DNA from: Nitriliruptoraceae bacterium
GTDB lineage: Bacteria; Actinomycetota; Nitriliruptoria; Nitriliruptorales; Nitriliruptoraceae
Direction: 5' to 3'
Assembly: GCA_007120485.1 (NCBI GenBank)
Contig: SKNP01000465.1
Span: 1 to 10,910 of the forward strand
Length of the DNA stretch: 10,910 nt
The notes under the pieces were generated by a model. The model searched no databases. It was not told where the DNA came from and worked only from the letters and a program-made list of their open reading frames with translations. Made by a program: the position numbers and the translations under genes. Below, piece after piece: positions 6,814 through 10,910 of the stretch; the stretch's first letter is position 1, and every line of letters starts with the position of its first letter.

Positions 6814-7752
6814 TCAGCCCTTGACCGCGCCGGCGACCAGCCCGGAGGTCAGCCACCGCTGGAGGTAGAGGAACAGCACGGTGATGGGCAGACCGGCCAG
6901 CAACGCACCCGCGGCGAACGGGCCCCACCGCGCGCCGTAGTCCTCGTCGATGAACCGGTAGAGCCCGACCGCGAGCGTGTACTGCGAGTCGTCGGTGAGC
7001 AGCACGCTCTGCACGATGAAGTCGTTGATCGCCACGATGAACGACAGCAGGGTGACCACGGCCAGGATCGGTGCGGCCAACGGCAGGATCAGGGTGAAGA
7101 AGACCTGCGCGTGGCTGGCCCCATCGATGTGGGCCGCCTCGTCGAGGTCGCGCGGCAGGGTGTCGAAGAAGCCCTTCATCAGCCAGGTGTTGAGGCCCAA
7201 CGCGCCACCGAGGTAGATCACGATCAACCCGGCGAGGGTGTTGAGCCCCAGCTCGGGGAAGTAGCGACCGATGCCGATCATCAGCAGGAACAGCGCGATG
7301 ATCGCCAGGAACTGCGGCAGCATCTGGAGCAGCAGCAGCGCGAGCAGGCTCATCCGGCGGCCCTGGAAACGCAGGCGGCTGTAGGCGTACGCCGCCAACG
7401 CGCACAGGAACACCGACCCGATGCTGGTGACGCCAGCGACGATCATCGAGTTGCGGAACCAGCGCCAGAAGTTGGTGGCGAACAGCTGCTCGAAGTTGAT
7501 CGTGCTGATGGGATCCGGGATCAGGGTCTGCGCGGCGATCGATCCCGACGGGCTGAACGCCGCGGAGAGCACCCACACCGCCGGGAACAGCGCGAACACC
7601 AGCGCCGCGGCGATGACGAGGTACCGCCAGCCGAGGTCGCGGAACCACCGCGTCGCACGTCGGGCCAGCGGGGGCCGCGGCGGTGCGGTCCAGACGACGG
7701 GGTCGTCGGTCGCGGCGGCGGTCGGACGGGTGCCGGGGGTCGAGGCGCTCAT
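6814..7752 (-). CDS. malG: Maltodextrin ABC transporter permease MalG
   Basis: 312 residues. Inner-membrane permease of the binding-protein-dependent sugar importer; pairs with MalF to form the channel. The cytoplasmic N-terminus (1-40) is Pro/Ala/Thr-rich. Six membrane segments are visible at about 43-67, 103-125, 134-160, 168-188, 220-245 and 281-299. The ATPase-contact EAA loop is intact: EAAHIDGASHAQVFFTLILP (205-224). The C-terminus SGLVAGAVKG is the ending typical of MalG-type permeases. The start is the ATG at 7752, whose first four bases overlap the malF stop (ATGA, 7749-7752). GAGGAG at 7761-7766 gives an 8-nt spacing. The frame stays open far upstream, but that part is only the shadow of malF. 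Stoichiometric coupling with MalF is implied by the overlap. Confidence 0.95.
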   Translation of the reverse strand: MSASTPGTRPTAAATDDPVVWTAPPRPPLARRATRWFRDLGWRYLVIAAALVFALFPAVWVLSAAFSPSGSIAAQTLIPDPISTINFEQLFATNFWRWFRNSMIVAGVTSIGSVFLCALAAYAYSRLRFQGRRMSLLALLLLQMLPQFLAIIALFLLMIGIGRYFPELGLNTLAGLIVIYLGGALGLNTWLMKGFFDTLPRDLDEAAHIDGASHAQVFFTLILPLAAPILAVVTLLSFIVAINDFIVQSVLLTDDSQYTLAVGLYRFIDEDYGARWGPFAAGALLAGLPITVLFLYLQRWLTSGLVAGAVKG

Positions 7753-9377
7753 TCGTTGATCTCCTCGAGCGGCCGGATGAAGCGGAAGCTGATCGCCGAC
7801 ATCACCGCCACGAGGACGAAGGTGAGGATCGCGATCGTCGCGCCGAGCCCGAAGTCCTGCCCGCCACCCGACTCGAACGCGATCCGGTAGGTGTAGGTGA
7901 TCAGCAGGTCGGTGTGGCCGGCCGGGGTGGCCGCGCCGGCGATGGGCGGGTTGCCGCCCGTCAGCAGGTAGACGACGTTGAAGTTGTTGAAGTTGAAGGC
8001 GAAGGTCGCCACCAGCACCGGCGCGGTCGCCACCAACAGCAGCGGCAGCGTGATGCGACGGAAGCGGGACGGGCCGGAGGCGCCGTCGACCGACGCCGCC
8101 TCGTAGAGGTCCTCGGGGATCGACTGCAGGGCCGCGGTGCAGATCAGGAACATGTAGGGGAACCCGAACCACAGGTTGACCAACACGACCGAGATCTGGG
8201 CCCACGTCGGGTCGTTCAGCCACGGGATCTGCACCCCGAGGACGTCGTTGATCACGCCGAAGCGGCGGTTCATCATCCCGCGCCAGATCAGCGCGGTCAT
8301 GAACGTCGGCAGCGCGTAGGGGATGATCATCGCCAGGCGGTAGAGCTTGCGGCCCTTGATCCGGGCATCGTTCATCGTCAGCGCGAGCAGGATCCCCAGC
8401 GCGAACGTGCCGAACGTGGACGCCGCCGCGAAGACGTAGGTCCACACCAGCACCCGGAGGAACGGCCCACGGATGGCCTCGTTGGTGAACGCCCGGACGA
8501 AGTTCTCCCCGCCCACGACCACCCGCCAGCCGGGAGACAGGGTCTCCGTCCCATCTTCGGAGACGAACCGTCCCCGCTCCGAGGGGACGTAGGTGGTGCC
8601 GGTCGTCTCGTCGGTGAGCGTGCCGGTGTCGGGGTCGTAGAAGCGGGTCTGGGCGCGTTCGGTCGCCACCGACAGCGAGGTGAGCTCGATCTCGCCCTCG
8701 TCGACGGGGATGCGCAGCTCGGTGAACGCGTCGATGCGGTCCTGGGCCGCGCCGAGGCTCAGCCGCTCGTAGCCGTCGATCTCGACCAACCGGTCGTCGT
8801 CGGTGACGGTGTCGAGGTCCTCGACCGGTGTGATCCCGTCCGGGGTGCCGAGGAACACCTCGCCGTCGGGATCGGTGAGCTTCAGCGCCAGGTCGTCGCC
8901 GTCAGCGAACGGCACCGCGTCGAACCGGGGGGCGTCCGGCAGCGCCTGGATGGAACCCCGTTCGATCCGTTCGATGGCCTGGTCCTGGTCGAGGATCTGA
9001 CCCAGGCCGTAGTTGGTGAAGGCGATGAAGAAGGTGTAGACGAACGGGAACAGCTGGAAGACGACCAGGAAGAGCGTGCCCGGGATGAGGTACTTCAAGG
9101 GCAGCTTGGTCTTGCCCAGGTAGATCCAGTCCAGCAGCAGCGTGGTCGCGACCGTGCTGGCGATCGCCCACCACGGGCCGTCCAGCGCCACCAGGCGCAG
9201 CACCATCGCGATGCCCAACCCGTTGACCGCGCCGAGCAGCGCCAGCTTGATGAGCAGGCCGGAGAGCGAGTCGGCGAACCGGTTGAGCGGATGGCGCCCG
9301 TCGCGCAGGGCCCGGTCCATCGACCGCCGCGTGGACCGACGTTCGGTGGGTGGCGTCGGCGCCTGGTCCACGGTCAT
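7749..9377 (-). CDS. malF: Maltodextrin ABC transporter permease MalF, long form with large external loop
   Basis: 542 residues, about the size of E. coli MalF and far longer than the roughly 300-residue six-helix sugar permeases common in actinobacteria. About eight membrane segments: 38-60, 70-87, 97-121, 305-335, 347-367, 393-417, 445-468 and 510-535. Between the third and fourth lies an extracytoplasmic loop of about 170-180 residues (about 122-300), equivalent to the E. coli P2 loop that touches the binding protein. It is acidic (LTDPDGEVF, VTDDDRLVEIDG, VDEGEIEL). The EAA loop EAASVDGASGPSRFRRITLP (426-445) provides the ATPase contact. FNFNNFNVVYLLTGGNPP (461-478) is highly characteristic of MalF. 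ATG 9377 has GGAGG (9388-9392) 10 nt upstream. The N-terminal 36 residues are cytoplasmic and basic. It lies 140 nt after malE, separated by a strong hairpin, and overlaps malG by 4 nt. Confidence 0.95.
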   Translation of the reverse strand: MTVDQAPTPPTERRSTRRSMDRALRDGRHPLNRFADSLSGLLIKLALLGAVNGLGIAMVLRLVALDGPWWAIASTVATTLLLDWIYLGKTKLPLKYLIPGTLFLVVFQLFPFVYTFFIAFTNYGLGQILDQDQAIERIERGSIQALPDAPRFDAVPFADGDDLALKLTDPDGEVFLGTPDGITPVEDLDTVTDDDRLVEIDGYERLSLGAAQDRIDAFTELRIPVDEGEIELTSLSVATERAQTRFYDPDTGTLTDETTGTTYVPSERGRFVSEDGTETLSPGWRVVVGGENFVRAFTNEAIRGPFLRVLVWTYVFAAASTFGTFALGILLALTMNDARIKGRKLYRLAMIIPYALPTFMTALIWRGMMNRRFGVINDVLGVQIPWLNDPTWAQISVVLVNLWFGFPYMFLICTAALQSIPEDLYEAASVDGASGPSRFRRITLPLLLVATAPVLVATFAFNFNNFNVVYLLTGGNPPIAGAATPAGHTDLLITYTYRIAFESGGGQDFGLGATIAILTFVLVAVMSAISFRFIRPLEEINE

Positions 9378-9417
9378 CGGTGCGTCCCCTCCCCGCGTCG
9401 GCGGGCGGACGGTGGCG

Positions 9418-9445
9418 GGTCTAGGTCGGGGAGGATCATCGTCGA
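9418..9445 (-). promoter_or_regulatory. Weak candidate internal promoter before malF
   Basis: On the minus strand TCGACG (9445-9440) is followed after 16 nt by TAGACC (9423-9418). The -35 is one mismatch from TTGACG; the -10 is poor at its last positions. It lies between the intercistronic hairpin and malF, so it could supply permease transcript independent of malE. A similar TCGACC-16-TAGGAC arrangement lies before malE. Confidence 0.2.
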
Positions 9446-9463
9446 GGCTGGGGAACCGTGCAG

Positions 9464-9502
9464 GCCCGGCCGGTCGCGGTCGTCGACCGCGACCGGCCGG
9501 GC
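9464..9502. promoter_or_regulatory. Strong malE-malF intercistronic stem-loop
   Basis: A perfect inverted repeat, with 9464-9482 mirroring 9484-9502. A realistic fold has 17 base pairs, nearly all G-C, closed by a 5-nt loop at 9481-9485. On the coding (minus) strand it starts 15 nt after the malE stop and ends 86 nt before the malF start. No T-tract follows it, so partial termination or 3' protection of malE mRNA is more likely than full termination, because malF, malG and the enzymes must be read through. In E. coli the malE-malF gap also holds stable stem-loops (REP) that protect malE mRNA; this one is unrelated in sequence but similarly placed. Confidence 0.75.
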
Positions 9503-9517
9503 ATCGTGCGAGGAGCG

Positions 9518-10846
9518 CTAGCCGATCTGCTCGCGGATCTGGTCCGCGGCGTCCTGGAAGGCCTCGTCAGGCGCCTGCTCGTCCTCGTAGATCAGCTCGT
9601 AAGCGTTGGTCCAGGCGTCCCAGACCGAGCCCATCTCGGGGATCGCCGGCATCGGGACCCCGTCGGCGCCGGCCTCACCGAAGGCCTCGATGTTCGGGTC
9701 GTCGGCGACGGCGTCGAACGCGCTGGTCAGCGCTGGCGGGCGGTTGCCGGCCTCGAAGAGCGCCACCTGGGCGTCCTCGGTGGCCATGAAGTCGGTCAGG
9801 AAGGTCTGGGCCAGCAGCTCGTTCTCCGCGAACGCGCTGATCATGAAGCCCTGGACCCCGACGAACGGTGCGGGGGTGCCGCCGTCGATCGATGGGATCG
9901 GGCTGACCTCGAACGGCACGTCCTCGAAGTCGGGCATGCCCCACGGCCCGGTGATCGCGAAGGCGGCGTCGTCGCCGCTGAACAGGTCGATCATCAGCTC
10001 GTAGGAGATGTCGGGCGAGACCAGGCCGCTGTCGACCATGTCGCGGAACTGCTGCGCGGCCGCCAGACCGCCCTCGGAGTCGATCCCGACGTCGCTGGCG
10101 TCGTAGGTGCCGTCGTCGGCCTGCCCGAAGACGTAGCCGCCGAGCGCGGTGACGACCGGGTAGTTGTGGTACGGGTCGGCCGGCTCGGTCGGGAAGACCA
10201 GGCCCTGCTCGACCTCACCATCGTCCTGGAGACCCAGGGCGATGTCCTCGAGCTCCTCCCAGGTCTGTGGTGCGTCGGGCACGAGGTCGGTGTTGCGGAA
10301 CAGCCCGACGTTCTCGGTCGCGTACGGCAGACCGTAGGTCTGGCCCTCGTAGGTGAAGGCCTGCACCGTGACCTCCTCGAGGTCGTCCTCGACCCCGGTG
10401 AGATCGACGTTGGCGAGCACACCGTTCTCGACCAGCTCACCGAGCCAGTCGTGCGCGCCGATGATGATGTCGGGGCCCTCACCGGCCGGACCGGCGGTGA
10501 TCAGCCGCTCCCGGATGTCGTCGAAGGCGACCTCCTGGATGGCGACCTCGACCTCGTTCTCTGAGCCGAAGTCGTCAGCGAACGGCTCGAGGACCGGGGT
10601 ACGGGTGTCGTCGGCCCAGATCACCAGGTCGGCGTCGGCGCGGACGACCTCTTCGGCCTCCTCGTCCTCGGCGGCGTCCTCGTCCTCGACCTCCTCGTCC
10701 GGCTCGTCGGGCTCGTCGTCGACCTCTTCCTCGGTGGTGTCGTCGGCGGGTTCGGGGTCGTCGGCTGGCTCCTCAGCGCCGCCACAGGCAGCGAGCACCA
10801 AGGCGGCGGCCGGGATCACGGCGAGCCAGGGCGTGGATCGCTTCAT
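9518..10846 (-). CDS. malE: Maltodextrin-binding lipoprotein MalE with long acidic stalk
   Basis: 442 residues from ATG 10846, chosen over the in-frame TTG at 10852 because AGAGG (10855-10859) lies 8 nt before the ATG but only 2 nt before the TTG. The N-terminus MKRSTPWLAVIPAAALVLAA ends in a lipobox, with lipidated Cys at 21. Residues about 24-70 form a stalk made largely of Asp/Glu with Pro/Ala/Thr. The family-1 solute-binding fold then starts at LVIWADDTRTPVLEPFADDF. PDIIIGAHDWLGELVENGVL corresponds to the MalE segment DII..AHD..G....G.L, and YGLPYATENVGLFRNTDL with PQTWEEL is the hinge/sugar-binding stretch. FAITGPWGMPDF is also typical. It captures maltose or maltodextrins outside the membrane and delivers them to MalFG. 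It is the first gene of the operon and followed by a stable hairpin, which fits its need for excess over the permeases. Confidence 0.94.
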   Translation of the reverse strand: MKRSTPWLAVIPAAALVLAACGGAEEPADDPEPADDTTEEEVDDEPDEPDEEVEDEDAAEDEEAEEVVRADADLVIWADDTRTPVLEPFADDFGSENEVEVAIQEVAFDDIRERLITAGPAGEGPDIIIGAHDWLGELVENGVLANVDLTGVEDDLEEVTVQAFTYEGQTYGLPYATENVGLFRNTDLVPDAPQTWEELEDIALGLQDDGEVEQGLVFPTEPADPYHNYPVVTALGGYVFGQADDGTYDASDVGIDSEGGLAAAQQFRDMVDSGLVSPDISYELMIDLFSGDDAAFAITGPWGMPDFEDVPFEVSPIPSIDGGTPAPFVGVQGFMISAFAENELLAQTFLTDFMATEDAQVALFEAGNRPPALTSAFDAVADDPNIEAFGEAGADGVPMPAIPEMGSVWDAWTNAYELIYEDEQAPDEAFQDAADQIREQIG

Positions 10847-10873
10847 CGTCAAGTCCTCTCCTGCCGGGACCGG

Positions 10874-10908
10874 GTCCTACCTGGTCGGACCGCTCGGTCG
10901 ATCGGTCC
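10874..10908 (-). promoter_or_regulatory. malE: Candidate malE promoter overlapped by an inverted repeat
   Basis: On the minus strand TCGACC (10901-10896) is followed after 16 nt by TAGGAC (10879-10874), an imperfect -35/-10 pair that would start transcription about 20 nt before the malE ATG. A 6-bp inverted repeat, GGACCG (10887-10892) and CGGTCC (10903-10908), brackets the -35, the position expected for a repressor operator. The motif GACCGA is also repeated within it. The region is cut by the window end, so further upstream sites are unseen. Confidence 0.3.
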
Positions 10909-10910
10909 CG

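Noticed and set aside
6260..7648. 462-codon minus-strand frame overlapping malG and GH13 out of frame
   Set aside because: Same strand but shifted from two strongly supported genes; Arg/Pro/Gly-rich output typical of wrong frame.
5902..7890. 662-codon plus-strand open frame opposite the GH13 and malG genes
   Set aside because: It lies fully antisense to genes with clear family motifs, its translation is low-complexity Arg/Gly/Val/Asp/Gln without domain pattern, and long antisense open frames are expected at this GC content.
7753..8445. Extension of malG upstream to a 543-residue protein
   Set aside because: The added part is the malF region read in another frame; ATG 7752 has its own ribosome site and the ATGA overlap with malF.
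9464..9502. Classical intrinsic terminator after malE
   Set aside because: The hairpin is strong but no T-tract follows on the coding strand, and the following genes would be cut off from the upstream promoter; a partial terminator or stabiliser fits better.
7683..9521. 612-codon plus-strand open frame opposite malF
   Set aside because: Antisense shadow of malF; the translation is rich in Arg/Asp/Gly/Gln with no hydrophobic core pattern or motif.
9458..10564. 368-codon plus-strand open frame opposite malE
   Set aside because: Mirror of malE codon structure; starts inside the intercistronic palindrome and shows no recognisable domain.
10847..10852. TTG at 10852 as malE start
   Set aside because: Only 2 nt from the ribosome binding site, whereas ATG 10846 has 8-nt spacing and gives a standard lipoprotein signal peptide.

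Overview
The window is very GC-rich, dense coding DNA with GTG and ATG starts, purine-rich Shine-Dalgarno sites and promoter-like TAGGGT -10 elements. It looks like a high-GC actinobacterium. Very acidic extracytoplasmic segments (the MalE linker and the MalF loop) would fit a halotolerant or alkaliphilic lineage such as Nitriliruptoria, but that placement is inference, not a sequence match.

Left part (1-2767), four small units. The 3' end of a diguanylate cyclase with a complete GGDEF domain and an inhibitory RxxD site (1-897, +) converges on a secreted cupin protein (963-1559, -); an 11-bp stem-loop lies between the two stops. The cupin gene is divergent from a LuxR-family regulator (1712-2488, +), which has a good promoter and ribosome binding site. 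That regulator converges on a 74-codon DUF2007-like protein (2543-2767, -).

Right part (2886-10846), one minus-strand maltodextrin operon read right to left: malE (lipoprotein binding protein), malF (E. coli-type long permease with a large external loop), malG (permease), a cytoplasmic GH13 neopullulanase/maltodextrin-glucosidase type enzyme, and a cytoplasmic GH15 oligosaccharide glucoamylase. malF/malG overlap by 4 nt (ATGA), malG/GH13 are 3 nt apart, and GH13/GH15 are 67 nt apart. The malE-malF gap (140 nt) is different: it carries a near-ideal 17-bp stem-loop, expected to separate the high malE level from the lower permease level. The logic of the operon is capture of maltodextrins outside, import, then cleavage to maltose and glucose inside. 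The ATPase (MalK/MsiK) is not in the window.

No tRNA, rRNA, CRISPR array, insertion sequence or phage gene was seen. No gene-free stretch exceeds 300 nt; the longest gaps are 1560-1711 and 9378-9517. The window is mostly a conventional sugar-uptake locus. The points worth a second look are the intercistronic hairpin, an 11-bp tandem GC repeat after the operon, the missing ATPase, the acidic MalE stalk, the long MalF loop and the secreted cupin with an altered metal motif.
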